DNA from: Sphingomonas mucosissima | Lineage (GTDB): Bacteria; Pseudomonadota; Alphaproteobacteria; Sphingomonadales; Sphingomonadaceae | Reading direction: 5' to 3' | Length of the DNA stretch: 64,000 bases | Assembly (NCBI RefSeq): GCF_002197665.1 | Contig: NZ_NBBJ01000002.1 | Location: forward strand, 62,001-126,000 | Shown here: one piece after another, positions 18,024-25,598 of the stretch | Layout: each line of letters begins with the position of its first letter | How positions within the stretch are numbered: the first letter of the stretch is position 1 | Position numbers and translations under genes: made by a program | The notes under the pieces: model-generated | What the model was told of the DNA's origin: nothing | The model's input: the letters and a program-made list of their open reading frames with translations, nothing else | The model's database searches: none

Positions 18024-20531
18024 ATGGCGTCCAATCCTTCCGATCCGATCCAGCCAGAGCGGCGCCATCATGCGCTGGGCAACCGTTTGTCACGGCTGTG
18101 GAGCCGCGGGTGGGTGAAGGCGTTGGCGGCGCTGGCCGCCATTGGGCTGCTGTTGCTGGGCGGCGGCTGGTTTTTCATCACCCGCGACCTGCCGTCGGTG
18201 GAGCAATTACGCACCTACGAGCCGCCGCTGCCGACCAACGTGCGCGCCATCGATGGCGGCCCCATTTATTCCTATGCGCGCGAGCGCCGGGTCGAATTGT
18301 CGTTCGCCGAATATCCCAAGACCCTGGTTCAGGCGTTCCTGGCCGCCGAGGACAAGACCTTCTTCGAGCATCACGGCGTCGATTATCCGGGCCTCGCCGG
18401 CGCCGTGTTCGATTATGTCTCCAAGCTCGGCAGTGGCCAGCGCGCGCGGGGTGGCTCCACCATCACGCAGCAGGTCGCCAAGAACCTGCTGATCGGCAAC
18501 GCTTATTCCCCCACCCGCAAGATCAAGGAAGCGATCCTGGCGTGGCGGATCGAGGATACGCTCACCAAGGAGCAGATCCTGGAGCTGTACCTCAACCAGA
18601 TCTTCCTCGGGCGGAACGCCTATGGCGTGGAAGCGGCGAGCCACGCCTATTTCGACAAGGAGCTGGACGAGCTCAGCCTCGCGCAGATGGCCTATCTCGC
18701 GATTCTGCCGAAAGGCCCGGCGAATTACGAGCCGTTCCGCAATACCGAGCGGGCGCTGGATCGGCGCAACTGGGCGCTGGGCGCGATGGAGTCGAACGGC
18801 TTCATCACCGCCGCACAGCGCGCCGAGGCGCAAGCGCAGCCGATCGGCGCCGTTGTGCAGCGCGTGCCCAAGTTCGAGCGCGTCGGCGGTTATTTCGTCG
18901 AAGAAGTCCGTCGTGAACTGATCAGCCGGTTCGGCGAAACAGCCCGCGACAGCGCCACCAGCGTCTACTCCGGCGGCCTGTGGGTGCGCACCTCGCTCGA
19001 CCGGGGCGTTCAGGCGGCTGCCGCGGAGGCGCTGCGCGACGGCTTGCTGCGCTATGATCGCGGCCGTGGCTTCTCCGGGCCGATCCGCCATGTGGAGATC
19101 AACGGGGATCGCTGGCAGGTTGCGCTGCTCAACACCAATATCACGCTGGATCATGCCGATTGGCGCCCGGCGATCGTTATTTCCCGCGGCGCCAGCGAAG
19201 CGGAGATCGGCTTCGCCGATGGGACGCAGGGCACCCTGCCGCGCTCGGCCGCGCAAATGCCGGCCCGCGGCAGCAGCACGCCGGCGTTCAACACGCTGAA
19301 GCCGGGCGACGTGATCGCGGTAGCGCCGTCGGCCAGCCAATTCGCGCTGCGCTCCGTGCCGAAGATTTCGGGCGGGTTCGTGGTTCAGGAGCCCGGCTCG
19401 GGCCGGATCCTCGCGATGCAGGGCGGCTTTGACGCTTCGCTCCAGTCCTTCAATCGCGCCAGCCAGGCGATGCGCCAGCCCGGATCCACGATCAAGCCGA
19501 TCGTGTATGCAGCGGCGCTGGAACACGGCATGACGCCGGCCTCGATCATCGTCGACGGGCCGTTCTGCGTCGATCAGGGCGGGCGGCTTGGCCAGAAGTG
19601 CTTCCGCAACTTCGGCAATTCGCGCGGCGCCGGCCCGCGCACGATGCGCTGGGGCGTGGAGCAATCGCGCAACCTGATGACGGTGCGCGCCGCGGCGCAG
19701 ACCGGCATGGCCAACGTCGTGAAGCTGATGAAGGCGATGGAGATCGGCGACTATCAGCCGTATCTCTCCTATGCGCTCGGCGCCGGCGAGACGACCGTGC
19801 TGAAGATGGTCAACGCTTATGGCGTGCTGGCGAACCAGGGCCGCTGGCACGCGCCGACGCTGATCGACTTCGTCCAGGATCGCCGCGGGCAGGTGATCTG
19901 GCCGGAGAATTGGCGCGCGTGCGATCGCTGCAACATGCCCGAATGGGATGGCAAGCCAATGCCCCGCCCGGTGCGCCGCGGCCGCCAGGTGCTGGATGCC
20001 ATGTCCGCCTATCAGATGGTCCACATCGCCGAAGGGGTGATCCAGCGCGGCACCGCGACGATCCTGCGCGATCTCAATCGTCCGATCTTCGGCAAGACCG
20101 GCACCAATTCGGGGCCAAAGGACGTCTGGTTCATCGGCGGCACGCCGCAAATGGTGGCCGGCGTTTACATCGGGTACGATTCGCCCGTGAACCTTGGCGG
20201 CTATGCGCAGGGCGGGACGCTGGCGGCGCCGATCTTCAAGCAATGGGCGGTGAAGGCCTATGAAGGCATGGATCCGCTGCCGTTCCGCGCGCCGGCCGGC
20301 ATCCGCATGGTCCGGGTCGATCGGAACAGCGGCCGTCCGGTGTTCGGCACTTTCCCGAACGATAATGATCCAAAGCCGGCGGTAATCTGGGAAGCGTTCA
20401 AGCCGCAGGCGGAGGCGCGCCGCGCGCCCCGCCGGCCGACGGCGCAGCCCACCGCCGCGGCAACCGCGACGACCGCCAGGAAGCAGGCGAGCGACACTGA
20501 CTTCCTGCAGCGAGAGGGCGGCATCTACTAA
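18024..20531 (+). CDS. mrcA: Penicillin-binding protein 1A, bifunctional glycosyltransferase/transpeptidase
   Basis: Class A PBP of 835 residues. There is a short cytoplasmic tail and a membrane anchor at about 32-52. The GT51 domain has catalytic Glu109 in EDKTFFEHHG and a RGGSTITQQ motif. The transpeptidase domain has active-site Ser near 488 (GSTIKP), SRN near 548 and KTGT near 690. It ends with a Pro/Ala/Thr-rich tail. It polymerises and cross-links glycan strands. An additional outer-type region between 300 and 430, as in PBP1A of other Gram-negatives, separates the two domains. It follows the amidase gene. Confidence 0.96.
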   Translation: MASNPSDPIQPERRHHALGNRLSRLWSRGWVKALAALAAIGLLLLGGGWFFITRDLPSVEQLRTYEPPLPTNVRAIDGGPIYSYARERRVELSFAEYPKTLVQAFLAAEDKTFFEHHGVDYPGLAGAVFDYVSKLGSGQRARGGSTITQQVAKNLLIGNAYSPTRKIKEAILAWRIEDTLTKEQILELYLNQIFLGRNAYGVEAASHAYFDKELDELSLAQMAYLAILPKGPANYEPFRNTERALDRRNWALGAMESNGFITAAQRAEAQAQPIGAVVQRVPKFERVGGYFVEEVRRELISRFGETARDSATSVYSGGLWVRTSLDRGVQAAAAEALRDGLLRYDRGRGFSGPIRHVEINGDRWQVALLNTNITLDHADWRPAIVISRGASEAEIGFADGTQGTLPRSAAQMPARGSSTPAFNTLKPGDVIAVAPSASQFALRSVPKISGGFVVQEPGSGRILAMQGGFDASLQSFNRASQAMRQPGSTIKPIVYAAALEHGMTPASIIVDGPFCVDQGGRLGQKCFRNFGNSRGAGPRTMRWGVEQSRNLMTVRAAAQTGMANVVKLMKAMEIGDYQPYLSYALGAGETTVLKMVNAYGVLANQGRWHAPTLIDFVQDRRGQVIWPENWRACDRCNMPEWDGKPMPRPVRRGRQVLDAMSAYQMVHIAEGVIQRGTATILRDLNRPIFGKTGTNSGPKDVWFIGGTPQMVAGVYIGYDSPVNLGGYAQGGTLAAPIFKQWAVKAYEGMDPLPFRAPAGIRMVRVDRNSGRPVFGTFPNDNDPKPAVIWEAFKPQAEARRAPRRPTAQPTAAATATTARKQASDTDFLQREGGIY

Positions 20532-20539
20532 GCCGCAGC

Positions 20540-20561
20540 CGGCGGCATTGTCCTGCCGCCG
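20540..20561 (+). terminator. Terminator-like hairpin after mrcA
   Basis: Arms CGGCGGCA and TGCCGCCG pair perfectly around TTGTCC, starting nine bases after the mrcA stop. The following TTCTGGTCC is only partly T-rich. Confidence 0.5.
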
Positions 20562-20595
20562 TTCTGGTCCTAAGTCCGCCAGCCAAATACCGTCG

Positions 20596-20666
20596 TTCCA
20601 GCGCAAGGCTGGCTTATCCGGCCGGGCGATGATCCCCGGGCCGGACAAGCGCCCCGATTGCTGGAA
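20596..20666. repeat. 71-base nested palindrome upstream of prfB
   Basis: The outer stem TTCCAGC/GCTGGAA (20596-20602, 20660-20666) encloses an inner 12-base stem (20612-20623 with 20639-20650, one mismatch). It lies 14 bases before the prfB ribosome site. It could be an extragenic palindromic repeat, a second mrcA terminator or a prfB leader element. Confidence 0.5.
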
Positions 20667-20690
20667 TGCCGTGAGAAGTGGAGAAAGATG

Positions 20691-21818
20691 ATGCGCGCCG
20701 AAGCGCAGGCCCATGCCGACACGATCAACGAGGCGCTCGCGCTCCTGCGCCGCAGCCTCGACTGGGATCGTGCGCTGCGGCGGCTCGACGAACTCAACGC
20801 GCGGGTCGAGGATCCGTCGCTGTGGAATGATCCCAAGGCTGCGCAGGACGTGATGCGCGAACGCCGCCGGCTGGACGAGGCGATCACCGCAACCCGGACG
20901 ATCGAGCGCGAGCTGAGCGACACCGCCGAGCTGATCGAGATGGCAGAGGCCGAGGGCGACGAGGAAATGGCCTCGGACGGTACCAAGGCCTTGGCCGAGC
21001 TCGCCGAGCGCGCGCAGAAGGACAAGGTGAAGGCGCTGCTGTCCGGCGAGGCCGACGCCAACGACACGTATGTCGAGATCAACGCCGGCGCGGGCGGCAC
21101 CGAGAGCCAGGACTGGGCCGAGATGCTCCAGCGCATGTACACGCGCTGGGCCGAGCGGCAGGGCTACAAGGTAGAGCTGATCGACTATCACGCCGGCGAA
21201 CAGGCGGGCATCAAGTCGGCGACCTTGCTGGTAAAGGGCGAGAACGCCTACGGCTACGCCAAGGTCGAAAGCGGCGTGCATCGCCTGGTCCGCATCAGCC
21301 CGTATGACAGCTCGGCGCGGCGCCACACGAGCTTCTCCAGCGTCTGGGTCTATCCGGTGATCGACGACTCGATCGACATCGAGGTGAACGACAGCGAGCT
21401 GCGCATCGACACGTACCGCGCATCGGGCGCCGGTGGTCAGCACATCAACACGACCGATTCGGCGGTACGTATCACCCACTTGCCGACCGGCATCGTCGTT
21501 GCCTGTCAGAACCAGCGCTCGCAGCACAAGAACAAGGCGGAAGCCTACAACCAGCTGCGCGCCCGCCTGTACGAGCATGAACTGCGCAAGCGCGAGGAAG
21601 AGGCGAATACCATCAATGCGGCGAAGACCGACATTGGATGGGGCCACCAGATCCGCTCCTATGTGCTTCAGCCGTATCAGCTGGTGAAGGATCTGCGCAC
21701 CGGCGCCACGTCCACTTCGCCGGGCGACGTGCTCGACGGCGACCTGGACGAGTTCATGGCAGCGGCCTTGGCGCAGCGCGTGACGGGTGAAGCGGTCGAG
21801 GTGGAGGACGTCGACTGA
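20691..21818 (+). CDS. prfB: Peptide chain release factor 2
   Basis: Terminates translation at UGA and UAA. The 375-residue form starts [10 protein letters not shown] at 20691, seven bases after GGAG; ATG 20688 is an alternative. The stop-codon-recognition loop reads SPY (about residue 203, [13 protein letters not shown]) where E. coli has SPF, and the peptidyl-hydrolase motif GGQ is at about 248 in [18 protein letters not shown]. The gene is one continuous frame, without the internal UGA frameshift of enterobacterial prfB. Both traits match alphaproteobacterial RF2 as I know it. The methyltransferase gene begins two bases after the stop. Confidence 0.96.
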   Translation: MRAEAQAHADTINEALALLRRSLDWDRALRRLDELNARVEDPSLWNDPKAAQDVMRERRRLDEAITATRTIERELSDTAELIEMAEAEGDEEMASDGTKALAELAERAQKDKVKALLSGEADANDTYVEINAGAGGTESQDWAEMLQRMYTRWAERQGYKVELIDYHAGEQAGIKSATLLVKGENAYGYAKVESGVHRLVRISPYDSSARRHTSFSSVWVYPVIDDSIDIEVNDSELRIDTYRASGAGGQHINTTDSAVRITHLPTGIVVACQNQRSQHKNKAEAYNQLRARLYEHELRKREEEANTINAAKTDIGWGHQIRSYVLQPYQLVKDLRTGATSTSPGDVLDGDLDEFMAAALAQRVTGEAVEVEDVD

Positions 21819-21820
21819 CG

Positions 21821-22708
21821 ATGGGCCGCCGCTCACTGGATTTCTGTGGTGGCCGCCAGCGGCGCGCGCGCTGGCATAGCGGCGGCGGCGGCGCGGCGCT
21901 GATCGGGCGCGGGTCGACCGGGCGGGTCGTGGCGGCGGCTCTTTTGTTGCTGGTCGCTGCCTGCGAAGGCGGTGATCCGTTGCTCAACAACGAGCCCAAG
22001 GAACCGGGCCCGTTCCCGGCCGCGGACCGGCCGGTCGCGCATATCGTGTCCTCGCGCTGGTCCAACGAGGAAGCGCGTGATCGTCTGAACGAAGCGGCGG
22101 CGGTAATGGAGCGCGCGGCGATCACGCCCGGCATGACGGTTGCGGATATCGGCGCGGGCGAGGGCTATTACACCATGCGCCTGGCGCAGAAGGTGGGCGA
22201 GGACGGCCGGGTGCTGGCGCAGGACGTGATCCCGGCGGTGCGCGATGCGCTGGCCGAGCGGGTCGCCCGCGGACGGTTGGACAATGTCAGCGTGAAACTG
22301 GGCGCGACTGCCGATCCGAAGCTGCCCGAGGCGAGTTTCGACCGGATCTTCATGGTCCACATGTACCATGAGATCGAGCAACCCTATGAGTTCCTGTGGC
22401 GGATGCGCCCCGCGCTACGGCCCGACGGCCTCGTGGTGGTCGTCGATGCGGATCGCACCACCGCCAATCACGGCACGCCGCCCGGCCTGCTGCGCTGCGA
22501 ATTCGCGGCGGTCGGCTATCAATTGGTGACCATGGCGCCGATGCCGTCCGCCGGCGGCTATTTCGCGACCTTCCGTGCAGCCGGGGAGCGCCCGGACCCG
22601 GCCAAGATCCGTCCGTGCCGCGTCAATCAGTCACAAGAGCCCGCGCGCCCGAAAGCTGACAATGGTGTCGCCCGCCAGCACGAGATGGTCGACCAGCCGA
22701 ATCCCTAG
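21821..22708 (+). CDS. Class I SAM-dependent methyltransferase, lipoprotein-like N-terminus
   Basis: A 295-residue protein. After a basic stretch of about 34 residues there is a hydrophobic segment and a lipobox-like LVAAC, so it may be an envelope lipoprotein. A GTG near 21930 would give a more usual signal length. Residues about 95-230 hold the Rossmann methyltransferase core: ADIGAGEGYYTMRLAQ (SAM motif I), a VLAQDVIP acidic strand end, and FDRIFMVHMYHEIEQPYEF. The substrate is unknown. It begins two bases after prfB. Its last 78 bases overlap the convergent radC-like gene, and the final 28 residues look like unconserved read-on sequence after IRPCR. Confidence 0.82.
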   Translation: MGRRSLDFCGGRQRRARWHSGGGGAALIGRGSTGRVVAAALLLLVAACEGGDPLLNNEPKEPGPFPAADRPVAHIVSSRWSNEEARDRLNEAAAVMERAAITPGMTVADIGAGEGYYTMRLAQKVGEDGRVLAQDVIPAVRDALAERVARGRLDNVSVKLGATADPKLPEASFDRIFMVHMYHEIEQPYEFLWRMRPALRPDGLVVVVDADRTTANHGTPPGLLRCEFAAVGYQLVTMAPMPSAGGYFATFRAAGERPDPAKIRPCRVNQSQEPARPKADNGVARQHEMVDQPNP

Positions 22709-22999
22709 GCTGTCGAGCGCCTGCGCCACCCGCCGGGTGGTGCGCAGATCATCCGCCGAGGGCTCCGCATCCCCTGATGGATGATTGTGCGCCATCACGA
22801 TGGCGCGCGAATCATGCGCCATCGCAACCGCGACGATGGTGCGCAGCGGCACATCCACGGAGGACGCGCTGGCCGACAGGATATGGTGCAGCCCCACGGT
22901 GCTTCCCCGTTCGTCCAGGAAGACAAAGGCGAGCGATTCGGTAAGGGCGCGCGCCATGGCGGCCAGGTGCCCGCTGATTGCCGGATCGAAACCATACAT
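22631..22999 (-). CDS. radC: RadC-like JAB/MPN domain protein (short form)
   Basis: Encodes 122 residues if started at [10 protein letters not shown] (22999). The JAMM signature is present as [15 protein letters not shown] with the upstream strand [16 protein letters not shown]. Full RadC is about 225 residues with an N-terminal helix-hairpin-helix part; that part is missing here, leaving only the predicted metal-binding domain. The frame is open 36 bases further upstream but adds nothing recognisable. RadC proteins are often linked to mobile-DNA repair, but their biochemical role is unproven. The 3' end overlaps the convergent methyltransferase by 78 bases; the 5' end faces thyA. Confidence 0.8.
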   Translation of the reverse strand: MYGFDPAISGHLAAMARALTESLAFVFLDERGSTVGLHHILSASASSVDVPLRTIVAVAMAHDSRAIVMAHNHPSGDAEPSADDLRTTRRVAQALDSLGIRLVDHLVLAGDTIVSFRARGLL

Positions 23000-23105
23000 G
23001 GTGTCCGGATTCAGGGCCTCTGAGCAACCGCGCAAGGCATCTGCGCCGTATCGGACCGGTCACCACGGCTTGGCGACGGCGCGGGTGGGCTGTAGCGTCC
23101 GCGCG

Positions 23106-23900
23106 ATGCGGCAATATCTCGATCTCATGGCACGGGTGCTCGATTCGGGCGCGCAGCAGATGGATCGCACCGGCACCGGCACGCTCAGCGTGTTCGGCCA
23201 CCAGATGCGGTTCGACCTGGCGGACGGCTTTCCGGCGCTCACCACCAAGAAGCTGCATTTGCGCTCGATCATCGTGGAATTGCTCTGGTTTCTGCGCGGC
23301 GACACCAATGTGCGCTGGTTGCAGGAGCGCAAGGTCAGCATATGGGACGAATGGGCCGACGAAGCGGGCGATCTGGGCCCGGTGTATGGAAAGCAGTGGC
23401 GTGACTGGGTGGCGGCGGACGGCCGGCATATCGATCAGATTAAGGGGCTGGTGGAGGACATCCGCACCAACCCTGCGTCGCGCCGCCAGATCGTGACAGC
23501 CTGGAACCCCGGCGACCTTCACGCCATGGCGCTTGCGCCCTGCCATTGCCTGTTCCAGACCTATGTCGCGAACGGGCGGCTCTCGCTGCAATTGTACCAG
23601 CGCTCGGCCGACATCTTCCTCGGCGTGCCGTTCAACATCGCGAGCTATGCCCTGCTCACCCATATGCTCGCGCAGCAATGCGGCCTGGAGCCGGGCGAGT
23701 TCATCTGGACCGGCGGCGATTGCCACCTGTATTCCAATCACCTCGATCAGGCCCGCGAGCAGCTCGGCCGCACGCCCACCGCGCTCCCGCGGCTGGAGAT
23801 CCTGCGCAAGCCGCCGTCGATCGACGCCTATGAGCTCGAGGATTTCGTGCTCCACGATTACGTCGCGCAGCCGCACATCAAGGCGCCGGTCGCCGTATGA
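23106..23900 (+). CDS. thyA: Thymidylate synthase
   Basis: Makes dTMP from dUMP with methylene-tetrahydrofolate, yielding dihydrofolate. The 264-residue protein starts [15 protein letters not shown] and matches the E. coli length. The catalytic cysteine is about Cys146 in [11 protein letters not shown]. The dUMP-binding region [21 protein letters not shown] is intact, and the protein ends HIKAPVAV. The frame is open upstream to 22785 but that part overlaps radC and lacks family sequence. DHFR, which regenerates the folate, follows two positions downstream with a tiny ORF between. Confidence 0.97.
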   Translation: MRQYLDLMARVLDSGAQQMDRTGTGTLSVFGHQMRFDLADGFPALTTKKLHLRSIIVELLWFLRGDTNVRWLQERKVSIWDEWADEAGDLGPVYGKQWRDWVAADGRHIDQIKGLVEDIRTNPASRRQIVTAWNPGDLHAMALAPCHCLFQTYVANGRLSLQLYQRSADIFLGVPFNIASYALLTHMLAQQCGLEPGEFIWTGGDCHLYSNHLDQAREQLGRTPTALPRLEILRKPPSIDAYELEDFVLHDYVAQPHIKAPVAV

Positions 23901-23931
23901 CCCTGCCGTTCACTCGCCGTTCAGCTGTTTT

Positions 23932-23947
23932 GACTACAGATGTAGTC
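23932..23947. promoter_or_regulatory. Perfect palindrome of BlaI/MecI/CopY type (ACTACA-N2-TGTAGT)
   Basis: GACTACA-GA-TGTAGTC with seven-base arms. The TACA-N2-TGTA core is the known operator form for BlaI/MecI and CopY winged-helix repressors. TTGACT, a good -35 hexamer, overlaps its left arm (23930-23935). It lies 18 bases before the ATG of a 39-residue ORF. No blaI or M56 peptidase gene is in this window. Confidence 0.55.
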
Positions 23948-23965
23948 GTTGGACGGGAGGCTGGC

Positions 23966-24085
23966 ATGCGGGATTATCTGATCACCATCGCAACGGCCAC
24001 GCTAGCCGCGATGCTGCTGCAGATCGGCAGTCCGCCGGCCTGCGCGGTGACGGTCGCGCCGCTTTCTGCCGCTGAGGGCAAGTGA
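23966..24085 (+). CDS. Small (39-residue) signal-peptide/membrane-type protein between thyA and folA
   Basis: Encodes MRDYLITIATATLAAMLLQ and then a short polar tail, so mostly one hydrophobic segment with a possible signal-peptidase site near CAV. GGGAGG is six bases before the ATG. The stop TGA overlaps the GTG start of folA (GTGA), a typical coupling. The frame is also open back to an ATG at 23897 that overlaps the thyA stop, giving 62 residues, but the internal start has the ribosome site and follows the palindrome at 23932. I do not recognise a family. Function unknown. Confidence 0.55.
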   Translation: MRDYLITIATATLAAMLLQIGSPPACAVTVAPLSAAEGK

Positions 24086-24549
24086 CGGTATCGCTCCATC
24101 TGGCGCGCGCCAGCAATGGCGTGATCGGCCGCGACGGCGGCTTGCCGTGGCATCTGCCGGCGGACCTGAAGCGCTTCCAGGCGCAGACGATGGGCCGCCC
24201 GATGATCATGGGGCGCAAGACCTTTCAAAGCTTCCCCGCGCCGCTGCCCGGCCGTCGCCACATCGTGCTGACCCGCGATCGCGATTGGTCCGCCGCCGGG
24301 GCCGAGGTCGCGCATGATCGCGCGGCGGCGCTGGCGCTTGCGGGCGACAACAGCGCGGTGATCGGCGGCGCAGACATATTCGCGCTCTTCTTGGACCTTG
24401 CCGACCGGGTCGAGCTGACGGAGGTTCATGCCACGCCGGAGGGCGACACGATCGTGCCGCCCTTCACCGATTGGCGCGAGATCGCGCGCGAGGATCATCC
24501 CGCCGCTGGAGACCGCCCGGCCTATAGTTTCGTAACACTGGTGCGTTGA
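24082..24549 (+). CDS. folA: Dihydrofolate reductase
   Basis: Reduces dihydrofolate to tetrahydrofolate with NADPH. The protein has 155 residues from a GTG start that overlaps the preceding TGA. Family features are the Met20-loop segment NGVIGRDGGLPWHLPADLKRF with catalytic Asp/Trp neighbours, MGRKTFQSF (NADPH site) and AVIGGADIFALFL. Closely following thyA, it forms the usual thymidylate-folate pair. Its expression is probably coupled to the tiny ORF upstream. Confidence 0.95.
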   Translation: MTVSLHLARASNGVIGRDGGLPWHLPADLKRFQAQTMGRPMIMGRKTFQSFPAPLPGRRHIVLTRDRDWSAAGAEVAHDRAAALALAGDNSAVIGGADIFALFLDLADRVELTEVHATPEGDTIVPPFTDWREIAREDHPAAGDRPAYSFVTLVR

Positions 24550-24575
24550 CGCGCGCGCCGCTATGCGCCCGTGCG

Positions 24576-25520
24576 ATGGAGCGGCATGGGATCATCCGGC
24601 TGGGCAAGGGCGAGGCGCTGCCGGAGGCGCTGCGTGGCGGGATCGTCGCGCTGGGCAATTTCGACGGATTTCACCTGGGGCATCAGGCGGTGGTCGGCCG
24701 CGCCGTCGCGCGCGCGCGCGCGGAAGGGCGCCCCGCGCTGGTCGCGACCTTTGATCCGCATCCGATGCGGTTCTTCAAGCCCGACAGCCCCTGGTTCCGT
24801 CTCACCACGCTGGAGCAGCGCGCCGAGCTGATGCGGGCCGCGGGCGTCGACGCGATGCTGGTCTTCACCTTCGACGCAGCGCTTGCGGCGCTGTCCGCCG
24901 AGGCGTTCGTCACGTCGCAACTGGTGGAGCAGATCGGCGCCGCCGGCGTGGTCACCGGCGCGGACTTCACCTTTGGCAAGGCGCGATCGGGCAATGTGGC
25001 GATGCTCGCCGGGCTCGGGCAGGCGCATGGCTTCTCCGCCGAAACGGTGGGCGCGGTGACGCTGGACGGCGACACCGTATCCTCCACCCGGATCCGCGCC
25101 GCCTTGCGCGAAGGGCGCCCGCGCGATGCGGCGCGCCTGCTGACCCGCCCTTTCACCATCCGCGGCGACGTGCGCCACGGTGACAAGCTGGGCCGCGAGA
25201 TCGGCTATCCCACCGCCAATGTCGATCTCGGCAACTATCTGCGCCCCGCGTACGGCATCTATGCCGTGCGGGTCACGCTGGAGGACGGGCAGGTGTTCAG
25301 CGGCGCTGGGAATCTCGGCATCCGCCCGAGCTTCGATCCGCCCAAGGAGCTGCTCGAACCCTATATGTTCGATTTCTCCGGCGACCTTTATGGACAGGTG
25401 ATCGACGTCGCGCTGGTGGAATTCCTGCGTCCCGAGGCGAAGTTCGACACGTTGGACGCGCTGACGGCGCAAATGGCGGCCGATTGCGACCGCGCGCGGC
25501 AAATCCTCGCCGCCGACTGA
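24576..25520 (+). CDS. ribF: Bifunctional riboflavin kinase / FAD synthetase
   Basis: Phosphorylates riboflavin to FMN and adenylates FMN to FAD. The 314-residue form starts MERHGIIRLGKG at 24576; a TTG at 24546 overlapping folA is less likely. The N-terminal nucleotidyltransferase has ALGNFDGFHLGHQAVV (HxGH-type site) and DTVSSTRIR. The C-terminal kinase has GREIGYPTANVDL and EPYMFDFSGDLYGQ. It lies 26 bases after folA and is followed by a good terminator. No FMN riboswitch is visible. Confidence 0.95.
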   Translation: MERHGIIRLGKGEALPEALRGGIVALGNFDGFHLGHQAVVGRAVARARAEGRPALVATFDPHPMRFFKPDSPWFRLTTLEQRAELMRAAGVDAMLVFTFDAALAALSAEAFVTSQLVEQIGAAGVVTGADFTFGKARSGNVAMLAGLGQAHGFSAETVGAVTLDGDTVSSTRIRAALREGRPRDAARLLTRPFTIRGDVRHGDKLGREIGYPTANVDLGNYLRPAYGIYAVRVTLEDGQVFSGAGNLGIRPSFDPPKELLEPYMFDFSGDLYGQVIDVALVEFLRPEAKFDTLDALTAQMAADCDRARQILAAD

Positions 25521-25527
25521 CCTCCTG

Positions 25528-25565
25528 AAGCCGCCGCCGGGCCTGACACCACGGCGGTTTGTTTT
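25528..25565 (+). terminator. Intrinsic terminator after ribF
   Basis: AAGCCGCCG (25528-25536) pairs with CGGCGGTTT (25552-25560), including one G-U pair, and is followed by GTTTT. It is the best stem-plus-T-run on the plus strand in this stretch, eight bases after the ribF stop. Confidence 0.65.
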
Positions 25566-25598
25566 GCTCGACCAGCCGCGCTAAGGGCGCGAGCCTCT

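Noticed and set aside
20691..20770. Programmed +1 frameshift site in prfB
   Set aside because: The gene is a single open frame from the start; there is no in-frame UGA with the CUU-UGA context.
18207..21836. A very long open frame on the minus strand opposite mrcA and prfB
   Set aside because: It mirrors two certain genes on the plus strand, its translation is His/Arg/Gly-rich low-complexity sequence typical of antisense frames in GC-rich DNA, and it has no recognisable domain.
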